Positions 1-11,447 of a stretch of DNA of 64,000 nt are shown in pieces (position 1 is the first letter of the stretch; each line of letters begins with the position of its first letter). Source of the DNA: Andrena cerasifolii (Eukaryota; Arthropoda; Insecta; Hymenoptera; Andrenidae); the NCBI RefSeq assembly GCF_050908995.1, contig NC_135124.1, forward strand, positions 3,286,001 to 3,350,000, in the 5' to 3' direction. The notes under the pieces are model-generated. The model saw only the letters and a list, made by a program, of their open reading frames with translations, had not been told where the DNA came from and ran no database searches. The translations under genes were made by a program, and so were the position numbers.

Positions 1-340
1 ATTTAGAAGAAAGTGCTACCAAATTGGGGTTATTGGACAGTTGTTATTTCCAGCAAGACAATGACCGCAAGCATACGGCCGGAATTGTGCAAGAATGGTT
101 GTTGTAAAATGTATAATACATTGGGTTACATATATGTCTCATAATGTCTGGACATTAACCCCATCGAATATTTGTAGGCGGAAATCGATAGGAGATAAAA
201 AAAATGACGACATAACTTTGAAAGACGTACTAAAAAAAAAGATTTTAGAAGTATGGAATTCTATCGAATCTAAAATAACTGAAAAGCTAGTGCACAGCAT
301 GCGACATCCCCTTAACTCGGCGGGAGGCGCTACTGGGTAA
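1..340 (+). pseudogene. Tc1-like transposase, C-terminal remnant
   Basis: A decayed C-terminal part of a Tc1/mariner-superfamily transposase, the DDE enzyme that cuts and pastes the element at TA sites. Near 42-108 the frame reads FQQDNDRKHTAGIVQEWL, the block holding the second catalytic Asp of Tc1 transposases. Near 155-190 a shifted frame gives the remains of the NPIE(N/Y)LW block with the third acidic residue, and 225-310 encodes KKKILEVWNS...KLVHSMRHPL, like the usual Tc1 C-terminus. At least one frameshift separates these blocks, and the N-terminal DNA-binding half lies outside the window. No terminal inverted repeat was found downstream. The family assignment is firm; the element cannot be active. 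Confidence 0.8.
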
Positions 341-1185
341 ACTTTACCACAGAGGCGCTAGTTGCGAAAATATGAAGACTGTTTGAGTTTTTGTTACAAT
401 TTTTTAAAGAACTTTAATAAAGATTTTAAGATATTTCATAAATTTTGTTTGATTCTTAAAACACTGTACTTTAACATAACAATTACAAAGTTAAAAAAAA
501 AATTCTGAAACCGTGGTTTTTTACGTGTGTCATAGTATGGGGTGCGCCTTCCGCCGGGTTAAAAGCGTAATTGGAGCCAACGGTGGCCCAAATAAATATT
601 AGTATTAAATAAGGTGCGGATAATTAATGCCGTTCGAATACTTTTGTGACCCTGTTTCAGTATATCTTTGCAATGAATTCATAACTTCTACAAATATTAT
701 CCAATTCACTTCAAATTTGGTATATATAGATAATCTCGATACTTGTGTCTTATATCAGTGCCGACATTACTTTCAGAACTTAAGTTTAACATGTATATTT
801 TTATTGTTTATAATTTTAATAGCGAGCGTTCGAATACTTTCGTGATTCACTGTAGGTATATCTCCGTTTTTACGAATTATTGTGAACCCGAAAGTTTTGA
901 GGAAACGAGAGGAAATGTAAACAAACGTTGAAAAGTTTTTGTAAAAACTGGTACGTCGCCTGTTTTCCTTCGGCATGCCACGGAAACGTAGAAAATACAA
1001 ATAACAGCTAGGTCAGCGATAACGATTTATCGGTAATTAGTGCTGCCTATTTCGAAACCAATAGTGAGATATTGTTTGTATCAACATAATATTAAAATCG
1101 TACAGAATTGTATTTTTAATATTCTTCCTCGTTCGAATATGTCGAGGCAGCAAAGCAATTTGATGTGACAAATAAGAAATATATA
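341..1185. other. AT-rich sequence without recognised gene
   Basis: Low-complexity AT-rich DNA following the Tc1 remnant. Short reading frames here have no recognisable motif and overlap on both strands. Nothing supportable as a gene was seen. Confidence 0.5.
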
Positions 1186-1760
1186 AAAAAAAATTATGTT
1201 AAACGATTTTATTAAAAATGTAGTAAAAACTAAATTAAAATGCACTAAAAACTAAAAAATAATTATTTTCTTTACATCAATTTTGATGGTCTTAAAATGG
1301 TGTTTGATTACTTTAAATAAAATTGTGGGCACGATATTTGAAAACAGGGTATGAATCACTTTAATACTTCACCTTCTGGTTGCACATGGTGCCCCACGAT
1401 TTTATTTAAAGTGATCAAACACGAGAAAAGAATTATTTTTTAGTGTTTAGTGCATTTTAATTTAGTTTTTACTACATTTTTAATAAAATCGTTTAGCATA
1501 AATTTTTTTATATATTTTTTATTTTCAAGTTTTTAGTGTTTGTGGATTTACATTTCACAGCTCAGACTTCTTTGCAAATATCTTTTATTGCTGTATACAG
1601 TTTAACAGTTTGCTTCAACGCTATAGTGTTAAAGTCACTAAAAAATAATTTTTTTCTTGTACTACAATTTCGATGGTGATATAGGTACTACGAACGTCTG
1701 CAAAGTTTTGGTTTTACTATTCGCACATACGTGACGGATCATTTCTCGATAAATTGTGTA
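1186..1760 (-). repeat. Dispersed foldback repeat, copy 1
   Basis: The same sequence occurs in opposite orientation at about 14516-15067. Shared landmarks include TAATAAAATCGTTTA, GCTGTATACAGTTT, a block about CAGCTCAGACTTCTTTGC, and ACGTGACGGATCATTTCTCG at the outer end. Within this copy, 1186-1275 and 1430-1510 are inverted copies of each other (arms read as AAAACTAAATTAAAATGCA). There is no coding content. It is probably a non-autonomous DNA element; exact ends and target duplication were not resolved. Confidence 0.65.
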
Positions 1761-1964
1761 TCGATAATTTGTGGCTCATTTCAAGTCGTTTGGATTTGTG
1801 GTTATGGGTTATATTTATTGATGACTGGCTAATTTTTTCACCCCCACGGTTTAATTTTTTTTTTTTAAATATTGTATTGTCATCCAAACTACGCACGCCT
1901 GCAAAGTTTCAAGACAATTGTATAGGTGGAAGTGGGTTAAATTTGAGTTGCCAGATTTGAACCA

Positions 1965-2060
1965 AACATACAAACATACAAACATACAAACATACAAACA
2001 TACAAACATACAAACATACAAACATACAAACATACAAACAAACATAAAAACATACAAACA
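1965..2060. repeat. (ACATACAA)n microsatellite
   Basis: About eleven near-perfect copies of an 8-bp unit (ACATACAA). The reading frames over it (YVCMFVCL repeats) are artefacts of the repeat. Confidence 0.9.
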
Positions 2061-2469
2061 ATCAGAGGATCAAAGCTGAATAAAATTGTTTAAAAACAAA
2101 ATCGTGGTCAACAGCAGTACAAAACGATTTGAGTAATCACTTTCTCACGAAGGAAAATTCTTTTGAAAATAAAAATTTCGATTGATAGCACGTAATCTCA
2201 CGTCGCCTTTACTTTTGGCCACGCTGAAACATATGGCCCGATTGATTAATGTGGAATTTCGTTTCATCACTTAACTATTTTAATCTAACAATTATTCGGG
2301 TTTACACGTTTTTCTTCGAATTTTGAACACTTAAGAAAAAAAATTATCTTAACACTAGATTTCCGGGTGTTGGGTATACCTATACCTATTTTTTCTGAAA
2401 TGAGGCAATTTGACTCAAATATCAAAATTGAAGTTTTTTAAAAAAAATAAAATTTTATTTTAAAGAAAC

Positions 2470-2487
2470 TTTATATATATATTTTTT

Positions 2488-2524
<37 letters not shown>

Positions 2525-2652
2525 AAAATTGTTTTGAATAAAGTTTCTTTAAAATAAAATTTTATTATCAAGTATCATGCAAAAGAAATAGAAGTAAGGG
2601 CGTCTGTGCTAAATGTAATAAGAAAATCGACGGAAAATATATTTAAGAAACA

Positions 2653-2698
<46 letters not shown>

Positions 2699-2700
2699 GT
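2470..2700. repeat. Two (AT)n tracts with flanking inverted sequence
   Basis: AT runs at about 2493-2521 and 2657-2692 lie at the loops of inverted repeats inside the piggyBac relic, giving cruciform-prone DNA. Confidence 0.8.
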
Positions 2701-3040
2701 ATTACATTTAGCACAGACGCCCTTACTTCTATTTCTTTTGCATGACACTTGAACTTGACAATTCCACCGTTTTCCAATATTCTGTATATTAGATAGAGGC
2801 GTGAAAGTATTTTCGGCTTCACGGTCATAGTTACCGCTTAGTTCTTCAGCCAATTGTAAAATAAATTCTTTTCTTGAGATTTTTACTTGACTGACCTTAT
2901 ATAAAACCCAAGCATTGATTGCTGCTAAAACTAAGATACTATAGAATACGCGAAGAGGCCATCTGCGAGAGCCTGCTTTGGTACTATATTATCGCGCCAT
3001 TTGATTAAGTACATCGACACCCACCATACTTAGTATTATT
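2575..3040 (-). pseudogene. piggyBac-like transposase, C-terminal fragment
   Basis: Read on the minus strand from about 3040, translated segments resemble the piggyBac transposase end of catalysis: VGVDVLNQ-like, then RRWPLRVFYSILVLAAINAWVLYK, then KISRKEFILQLAEELSGNYD. This is the familiar 'WP...FF...D.A..NA...Y' stretch followed by the K/R-rich linker. Downstream a cysteine-containing tail (CQVQVSCKRNRSKGVCAKC) looks like the remains of the terminal cysteine-rich zinc-binding domain. Most of the catalytic domain is absent and the tail runs into an AT microsatellite. The identification rests on motif recall, not an alignment. Confidence 0.6.
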
Positions 3041-3109
3041 ATAAAACCTTATAGTAGCAATAAAATCGTAAATGAGTCACATTGACTCGCTCCGGCAATC
3101 TAGTGTTAA

Positions 3110-5337
3110 AATAAGTCAGGAAAGATCAGAATCACGAAGATCACGATCACTCGTATCTGCTCAGTCATTTTTATTCCAACAATATTGCTTGAAATATTGT
3201 TGCAAGAACTACTTCTAAACGCACCCACTGGAAAATCCACACCAAGTTCAAAAAGCCATGCCAGACACGAATCTAACATTAAATATTCGTGATAAGATAT
3301 TGAGTTAATTACAAAATGCTTAAGTACGGTCTGACTCACATTTAAGAGCCGTCTAACTTTCAAACATAAGATCCACAAAATACTTAAATAGTAAATGTTT
3401 AGAGAACCTCAAAAACGCCATTACTGATTACAGGAATCTCTCGAGTCAATTAAAAACTCGTTTCCTTTACCGTGTGCGACTCGTCATTCTCATCGATCGT
3501 TACAATTTAGAAAAACGAAACAGGCAACAGAGTCCGTCGGATTAATCCTGAGCGCGAGAAGGATGTTACTCGACTGAGAAAACTGGAAGAAAACCAAAGG
3601 AAAGACGCCACTTTACGTGCAGCAACGCGAATTTTCTCAGCGGGGAACCACCGACAAAATTGTAAATTCTATTCAACTTTTGGCACGGTTAAAATCATCG
3701 TTCTTTTAGTGCTGCGCGTCTTCGGGATGATTCAATTCCAGTCTACTAAGCAGAGCAGCCACTTATGAAAGTATGTCGCGCACAGCCTACCGCAGACATA
3801 AAACAGGAGAAGAAAACACTCGAAAGCCTGACTTTTTGAAAGAAAAAAAAAAGAGAAAGCAATCAGAAGGCTCAACAGGTGTCACTATATAATAGTTTTA
3901 TATAAATGTTCCTCGGAAGTTTAACGAATAAGCGTATGAATAGAACGGTTGTCATCGCGAAGCGTTCCCCTAGGAATTAATTGATCTGAAGATTGAGTGC
4001 AAGACTTCTATTTACCGCGGATCTCGACAAAGGTCCTACGATTACGACACAGTCCCCCCTGTTTAAATAAAATTGCTTTTGCAATCTGTGGACTTGCACG
4101 AAGTAAAGTTAGAAGTGCTGCTGTGTGATCTCTTTCAGCACTTTTCAAGTATTTCAATTTTTTTCTTTAATGCATCTGTTTTTGAAGGTTCGAAGATTTG
4201 TTGCACGGGCTTTTTGGATTTTCATATTTTGTTCGCGGGCCTCTTCTTACCAATAGAGAATCGTCGATTTAATAAAGCTTTTATATTCGCGCGCGTTTGC
4301 TACAAAGTTTATGCGAAATTTTTTCACACCAATCTCACTGCACCGAATGTTGCAAGTTTTCACTTATTGACATAATTTTGCGTTGAAAATTGCAGGTAGA
4401 ATATCCGCAGATAAGCGGCAGGGCCTTGGAACCCGTTTCCCCACTTTCTTATCACCACGAAATTGCTGCACAATTGCATAGCCTGGAATATGATAAATAG
4501 TCCGGGCATTTGTATGCGCGTGTGATGCAAACGTGGAGAACATACATAGTACGTATCGAATGTACGTATGTGGAAAGAAGAACGATGAGAGATCGGCGTG
4601 AATGGAGAGAGATACGGAGAGATAGCGTTACTACGAATAGCGTTAATTGGTAGCATAGAGTCTTTTTTATATCTATCCTAAAAATATGATACTTGGAATA
4701 AAAAATTTCTGATTAAGCAGAGTTAAGTTTATATTTGATCTGTAACTTCTGTAATTCTATCGCTTTCTTTATAGAGAGTGAAAAAAATTGTTCACAAACA
4801 CAATAAAAGATCACTATTCAGTTAATAGATTTGTGTGGACATCTGGAACACATCTCTAGAATATGTATAATTTGTCAGACTTACTTTCAATTCTTTATCC
4901 TACAAAAAGAGGTAAAAAATCATTGAAACTAAGTCATCTTTAATACAGTAAAAAATATTCCAAAGTTTACGACTAATTAATCTCTGGTTCCAATTCTAAA
5001 GATTCAAAGAATTCTACTTCGATGAAGACACGGATCAGACCATTCTGTTCATCACCACCTGCGCGGCGAATCAACTCTTTTTGATGCACCGTTCGCTTAC
5101 CTACTGTCAGCGAAAACGGAGTTTCCACTTGAGCTAAACTACCAACGACCGCAAATATTTCGACTTTACTAGAAATATGAATCCCCTCCGCCTTTTAAGA
5201 CTTACTCTACCAAGCCCATCATGCTTAACCTTCCTTAAGAGAAGACAAAACGTTAGGAATTCTTTGCATTTCCAAAATTCAAAAACAACTGAATCTGAAC
5301 AACCCAGTTGGGTTCAAGCAACCTAGCTTATACACCA
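3110..5337. other. No recognised gene
   Basis: Mixed-composition DNA without long frames or repeats shared elsewhere in the window. 3480-4040 and 4490-4640 have less skewed base composition and could be single-copy host intergenic or intron sequence. No convincing exon was seen. Confidence 0.4.
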
Positions 5338-5426
5338 TCCCTAGTAGCATTTGTGGTTGGCATTTTGACGGCCAACTACCTCCCAACTTGGGGATACTGT
5401 GGGCCAGCCAGAAATGCTACTAGGGA
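5338..5426. repeat. Small palindromic MITE
   Basis: Imperfect inverted ends: TCCCTAGTAGCATTT on the left and AAATGCTACTAGGGA on the right enclose about 60 bp that also partly self-pairs. Non-coding; superfamily unknown. Confidence 0.6.
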
Positions 5427-5472
5427 TTCTACACAAAGCAGCAAAACATCTACAGCAGAAATATCGATACTG

Positions 5473-5644
5473 AAGCCGGGAATTTATCAGGAAGCTAAGC
5501 TAAGCTAGGCTAAGCGATGCTATGCTTCAACGTAGCCTTTGGTGGAAACGGTTCCATAAGACTGTATCGAAGCTAATTGTTTTGAAACGTAGCATGGCAT
5601 AGCACCGCATAGCTTAGCTTAGCTTCCCAGTGGACCCCCGGCTT
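5473..5644. repeat. Palindromic MITE with GCTAAGCTAAGC arms
   Basis: Left end AAGCCGGG then GGAAGCTAAGCTAAGCTA; right end is the inverted counterpart, ending CCCCCGGCTT. The arms contain repeated GCTAAGC / GCTTAGC words, so the single strand folds into one long hairpin. Non-coding. Confidence 0.65.
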
Positions 5645-7563
5645 AATTCCAATTTATCTACCAACCAATACGAATTACTTTGGTCCAATATTTTGCGTCC
5701 TCCAAACTGTCTTCACCCCAGACCAACCCTGCCGAATAAACGCAGGAGAGTAACCCGAAAAAATCCACGAACTGCCTCAAATGTCGTCGATTAATTTTGA
5801 TCGCAATTGTGTTAGGAGTAAATCTTGCTCGGTCCCACACTCCAACGACTGATAGATTTTCACGTGTGACAGCGATCGAAGAAACGGAACTAGCTCGACC
5901 GCGAAGTGGCCGCTGAACGGGACACGGTACAAGGTTTGAACGAAGGTAAACTTACTGGCGATAAAAGCTGCGCAGACAGGACAGTAGGGCCCCACTTTTG
6001 CACGGGTCACAGAGTAAAATTTGCGGCGGTCGCTGCGGCGACGGTGTCCGGTAGCTCTCCGGTGATCCGACCTGATGGCGAGTTCACTACGAAATACCGA
6101 GATGCAAGAGCGTATGTCCCACTTATCCACTGCGCGCCGCCTCATGAAACCGCTTCGACACGAAATCCCCCACACACGGCTGCGTAGCACCGGGCTGCCG
6201 TAAAAAAACTGGCCCACGAAAAATACGGAATCCGTGGACGGTGGGCAAGTAGGTGTGCGTGCACGAGTACTATAGGGGCGTTATGAAATGCAACGATACC
6301 GGGCATTTTTGTATTTCGAAAGACATTTTTCGAGCGGCAGAACGTGCGTACGGGAAGGATGAACGTGATGCATTTCAAATACACGTAGATACTCGTTGCG
6401 GTGAAGCAGCGATAGTGACGTTTTCGTATGCACATGCACGTGTTTAAGGAGACTCAGATAATAGGGGGTTCTAATGTTTTGTGAAGTTTGGTTGGTCACG
6501 CGGAAGAAATTTGCGTTATGGGTGAAAGTGTGAGAAAAGTTTGAGTTTACTTTTCGAAAGAAATTTGAAGGTTTGATAGTGATAAGTGTTTTCAGAGTGG
6601 GCGGTATGTAAAATTCGTGGTATGAGTATGTTGAGTGGAAGGAAGAGTTTGAAGGTGGAGGTGCTTTACAGGCGAATTGTAACGTGGGAGTAGGGTGTGT
6701 CAATTTTATGGGTAAATTTAACATTTTTGGAAATTTTAAAATGACTAGTGACAAAGTGATGCTGTTTTTAATCCTGAATCTGAAATTATCGTGAGAAATT
6801 TATTTGAGTGAGGTTTAGCTACTTCAAATCGTAGGTGAAAAAAGTGAAAATTGAAAAGTGAAATAAATATTAAATAAAAAGTGAAAATTAAAAGTAAGAT
6901 TTAACTACAAAGTACATATTCATATACTGCTTAAAGTGAGTCTTGCTTACATAAAAGCATGGGAATGAAAATAAGAATATGTGGATATTAGTATTTATTA
7001 ATGTGTATTTATTACGAAATGAAAATATATGTAACTTCAGCAACAGATTTAACTGAACTAGCTATATGTCATCTATGTAGTAAATTTAACGCTATTTAAC
7101 GAAGTCCACCAAAGAAGAGATATTTTGTTTGCTTCTGTTGCGATTCATAAGCTCAATTATTAATTTTTTTTTGTTTAATAATTTTAGTAATTTTCGTATT
7201 TTTCTATAATTTCAAGTGAAATTCCAACTACTTAGGTAAATAATGCATTACACAAATTTTAAGGGTAGTGGATAATTTTAAACTTGAAATTGTACCGTTT
7301 TTCCACTAATTTTTAAAATTGAAACATTGCAAAAATTGACACACCCTAACGTAGGAGTTGTAGAGTTCAAAGGAGGAAATTCTTTTGGAGAAAACATTGC
7401 ATAATTAAGATTATTGTTTCGTTTTTGTTAAAAGGTAGCCGAGATTTATTAGTAAAAAAGTTTCCTGAAATTTCCAAGTTATATTTACTTTTTAGAAGAA
7501 TGGTATAGAATTATTATGATTGAAGATGAATGTCAAAATCGTAAGAAATAGATCTTTCTCTTA
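5645..7563. other. GC-richer island followed by AT-rich DNA, no recognised gene
   Basis: 5850-6260 is noticeably richer in G, C and CpG than its surroundings, with open frames on both strands (for example 5906-6187 plus and 5777-6217 minus) but no domain I recognise. It may be unique host sequence (promoter or untranslated exon). The rest is AT-rich with nothing supportable. Confidence 0.3.
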
Positions 7564-9158
7564 CACTGTCCAACAAAATTAAACATTTTTTCTGTTCTGT
7601 AACATTTAAGGAGGAACACCGCTGTGACGGCCGGAAAAGTAAGCCATTTTTATGAATTTTTTTCAGGAATAATGTACAGTTTTCATAGAAAATTTTTATT
7701 ACTTACCTTTAGTATGCTGTCTTATGAGACTATAGAAAAAAAAATAAATAGGAAAACATGCATAAATTTTAATATATTAATTAATCTTCTAGACCCCCCC
7801 CCCCCCCACGCGAGCTAATCGAAAGTGTAACTATGGAACAGCAGGTCCGAAATAAAGTGTAATTTTTTTTTATAAACTATATGAGTGTAGTTTCCGTTGT
7901 ACGTACCGATTTCTTAAACCAATTATTTTTGTAAAAATGGTGCGCTTTACAAGAAAAGTTTAAAAAATCCTCGAATAAGATGGACAGTTTTTCGAGCGTA
8001 CTTCAAAACATTTGTTTTCAATCAAATAATCTTTACGTACAAAGGAAACTACACTCATATAGTTTATAACAAAAAAATGAAATTTGATTTCGGACCTGCT
8101 GTTCCACAGTTACACATTCGAACAGCTCGCGTGTGGGGGTCTAGAAGATTAATTAATATATTAAAACTTATGGATGTTTTTCTATTTATTTTTTTCTATA
8201 GTCTCTTAAGACAGCGTACTAAAGGTAGGTAATACAATTTTTCTATAAAAACTGTAAATTATGTCTGAAAAAAAAATCTTAAAAATGGCTTACTTCTCCG
8301 GCGGTCGCAGTGGTGTTCCCCCTTAATAGCCGTTTCTTATAGATTTTTGTGCGCTGAAAACGAATCTGAAAACCGTTTATCGCCACCACCCTCAGTTTTT
8401 GAGAAATTCGATTTTAAAAATAACTGCAAATTTTCAACTTTGAACATCATTGACAACTGAAATGCACCAATTTTTGCATATATCTTGCAATATATTTTAA
8501 AAATAAGGGTGTATGAGAAAATTTAACTACTCCACGCGATGCAGCAGAAAATTTTCTTTCGGAAACCACCAACAGAAGTGTTAAGTCACGTTTCGTTTTC
8601 AATACAGAAGCGAAATAGTTTGGCAAAACCTGCGGCGTCGACAGTGGTTGTCACGCGCGTTAAGCGATTGTGTGACGCTGAGCGGCAGTGTATCGCGCGC
8701 CGCCGTTGACTACCACTGTCGACGCCGCAGGTTTTACCAAACTATTTCGCGTCTGTATTGAAAACAAAATGTCACTTACCACTTCTGTTGATGCTTTCCG
8801 AAGGAAAAATGTCTGCTAAATCGCGTAGAATAGTCAGATTTTCTCCTAGACCCTTAGTTTTGGAAATAAATTGAAAAATATCTGCAAAAGCGGGTGCATT
8901 TCGGGTGTTCTTTTCCCTTTGATCGTTGTTTAAACATTTTTATATTTTCATAATGCACAAATAACTTATATCGCTGAATTCGGGATTGTTTATAGAATAA
9001 TTTGACAAAGTTGAAAATTTGCAGTTTTTTTTCAAAATTGAATTTCTCAAAAACTGAGAGTGATGGCGACAAACGGTTTGCGGATTCGTGTTCAGCGCAC
9101 AAAAATCTATAAGACATGGCTATTGAATCCTACTGACCAAAATGGCTGTTGGACAGTG
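7564..9158. mobile_element. Foldback family B, copy 1 (with nested TTAA element)
   Basis: Ends CACTGTCCAAC (7564) and GTTGGACAGTG (ends 9158). The internal halves are inverted copies of each other around a GC-rich centre near 8640-8740 (GGCAAAACCTGCGGCGTCGAC and its inverted partner). Copies of the same element occur at 15655, 41674, 56379 and 63588. Its left arm is split by a separate TTAA element at 7606-8326: the text before it (ending AACATT) and after it (TAGCCGTTTC) is contiguous in the undisturbed copy at 41674. Reading frames such as PNYFASVLKTK recur in each copy only because the DNA does. Confidence 0.85.
7606..8326. mobile_element. TTAA foldback element nested in B copy 1
   Basis: Flanked by TTAA at 7606-7609 and 8323-8326. 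Terminal repeats GGAGGAACACCGCTGTGACG and its inverted counterpart are followed by long imperfect arms (about 300 bp each) meeting near 7960. No coding content. A poly-C run lies at 7795-7807 with a matching interrupted G run in the other arm. Confidence 0.85.
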
Positions 9159-10289
9159 TTATCAGAATGTAATATTATAAATGAACTATTTTTCATTTCG
9201 GGTTAGAAAATAATGTTTGAAAAATTTTTCCTTTTACTGAATTATTAGAGACACGCGTATAAATCCACAGAAAATTGCATATTGTATTTTATTCTATGAG
9301 GAAATTGCAAACTTTGCAGAGAAAAAGATTTCCTTTAATAACATTCTATACTAGAAGTTGACTCTATGATACATTTAGGTTTTCAATTTCTGAAGAAAAT
9401 TCATTTATTTTGAATTATAGTTTTTTAAGTTGCACATCTTTAAATAAAGCTTTGAATTATGAAAGAAATGTATATTAAAGTATTTGTATACATTGAAAAG
9501 AGACTTCCATTTAAAAGCGATATAAAGAAGTAAATTTCTCGTTTTACAAAGATTTCACTGTAATATCCTGTAACTTTAATTACAAGACAAATGTTTCAAT
9601 TTTCCACTTAAAACTAAATTAGAAGGAAAAGCATATTATATTACAAAAAAAGAAATTTTATTTTAGATGTAGGTACATGATGTTTAAAATTAATTTTCGT
9701 TTTAGTCACGAATTGACTATTCAAATTAATAAACAATTTAGGTTGGCAGACATTTTCTGAAACGTGCAGAAGGGAGTTCATGATTCCAAAGGGAATTAAT
9801 TCTGATTAGGAAGCATTCGGTGCTTAAAATTATTTTCTGTCCCGTCCTATCCACTAATGGCAATACTTGAAAAATTGAGTTGCAGGAATCTTTCTGAAAT
9901 ATTCAATTACCAAGTGAATTTTAAAAATTGTAATTTAAATTGTAGAAAATAATGCTCAAATCTTGTTCCCTGACAGAGCCTCAAATTTATAACGCATGAA
10001 ATTTTTTCTCAAAGTGTTTGTCATTTACAAATAATAAAATTAACATCAGTATTTCACGAATATACTTTTTTAATATATTATGGCAAAGTATGTTCAGCAA
10101 GACAGATTTACACCGCACAGAAAATGTGCACCCCTCGAATTATTGAAAACGTATCAAAGTATAAAAAAAAGAGTAGCAGGGTTTATCACGAGCATTTCAC
10201 ACAAAGAGCCAGGTTTCTTTCCCGTTTTTTTTTTAACTATTTCTGGAAATGTACATCGTTATTTGTCGTGGCGTGTTCTTTTCTTTCAG

Positions 10290-10381
10290 GCAATGGACCG
10301 TACGACTGCCGAGGAACAAACGTGCACCTGTGGACGGAATGGTTCAAAGAGACATCCAGTTGTGATATTCGTCTCATGTAG
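10290..10381 (+). CDS. Candidate terminal exon of an unidentified host gene
   Basis: A pyrimidine-rich tract ending in AG (10276-10289) is an excellent splice acceptor. It is followed by a 30-codon open stretch (NGPYDCRGTNVHLWTEWF, then KETSSCDIRLM) ending at TAG 10379-10381, with AATAAA only 7 bases later at 10389-10394. Acceptor, short open exon, stop and polyadenylation signal in sequence look like a last coding exon. Exon phase would be 2 bases carried over. Against it: the AATAAA is very close to the stop, no upstream exon or family is recognised, and AT-rich DNA produces such strings by chance. Function unknown. Confidence 0.25.
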
Positions 10382-11290
10382 CGGCTGAAATAAAGAAAAT
10401 CTTAGGTATCCTCCAAGGTGAACATTCATACACACTTTCGTGTTGTTGCTCGGTAATTTACATGTCCATTTGAAATGGTTGTAAAATGAATCGCCGTTGG
10501 GCGCGTTTAACAGTGCTACAGTATTAAATCAATTCGAAGATGATAATTAAACGAATCGTTGAAAGAATTTCATTACTGCCACACGCATTTGTCATTCAAA
10601 TAATTTCTTAACAAACGTCGAGGACGAGCCACGAGAAATGATATAGTCCTTACAAGAAATATTGCGCGAGTTTCTAACTTCTCCCTTGTAACTTCAGATG
10701 TTAAGGTAGTTCCTGAATATTCCACTAAATTCAAGAATTCTTTTAAATTTCGCTCGAAACTAATTTCGAATAAAAGAAACCCTTGTAGAAAGTTTAAAAT
10801 CGATTTGCCACATAGTTATCGAGAAATTGTTAATTAAAGTTGACGCGTTTTAACACAGTGGCATATGGCAGACTCGGAAAAAGGGGGTTGTAGTTTCAGG
10901 TTTCCTTCTGAAACAGGAAAACTATATTCAAGAAGTGTACCAAATTCGGCACAATAGTACATCGAAATGTCACGAAATGAATTTAGTAATTTCTGCGAAA
11001 CTGACTGCATGGTTTCTTCGTAAATGCCCATAAAAAATAGGGATACGTGCAAATATTTTAGAAATTGCGTAGAGCAGTCAACGTGGCAACGTCGCATAAT
11101 GGACATGTTCAGATATTTAAATAGCGAACGACGATTCAAATTTATATGAACATTTTTTCTAACATTTTGGTTATAAAAGACGGTCCGAATGTATGCGACG
11201 TTGCCAGATCTGCTGCACCAATTCACTACGCTAACCAAATTAATATTCTATTTTTGTATTATAATTATTTATATTAGCATTGGACTTTTT

Positions 11291-11295
<5 letters not shown>

Positions 11296-11339
<44 letters not shown>
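11296..11339. repeat. (AT)n microsatellite
   Basis: Uninterrupted AT dinucleotides, about 21 copies. Confidence 0.95.
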
Positions 11340-11343
<4 letters not shown>

Positions 11344-11447
11344 GATGTAAAAATTATTTTTATTATTTTTATAGTATCATACTACTTTATATTTATCGTT
11401 TATTATCCAACTCTAATTTGACTAACACAGTTGGTTAGGAACTACCC

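Larger units (their letters stand above)
2349..3109 (-). mobile_element. piggyBac-superfamily relic flanked by TTAA
   Basis: TTAA occurs at 2349-2352 and 3106-3109, directly followed or preceded by matching inverted ends (CACTAGATTTCCGG on the left; the complement of CCGGCAATCTAGTG on the right). TTAA duplication is the hallmark of piggyBac transposition. The minus strand inside encodes remains of a piggyBac transposase C-terminal region. The element has been rearranged: 2567-2625 is an inverted copy of 2700-2752, and 2443-2475 is an inverted copy of about 2537-2565, each pair folding around an (AT)n tract. Confidence 0.75.
9159..11447. other. AT-rich sequence, one candidate exon only
   Basis: Apart from the weak candidate exon at 10290-10381 and an (AT)n run at 11296-11339, no gene or shared repeat was recognised. 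Confidence 0.4.

Noticed and set aside
1851..2057. Minus-strand frame of repeated VCMFVCLY residues
   Set aside because: It is the translation of the ACATACAA microsatellite, not a protein.
1965..2060. Possible CRISPR-like array
   Set aside because: Eight-base tandem units without spacers in a eukaryotic, TE-rich sequence: a microsatellite.
5777..6217. 146-codon minus-strand frame in a GC-richer island
   Set aside because: No recognisable domain, a competing frame on the opposite strand, and no splice or repeat evidence; described only as an island.
6281..6754. 157-codon minus-strand frame
   Set aside because: Low-complexity Ser/Thr/Pro/His composition in AT-rich DNA, no domain or supporting signals.
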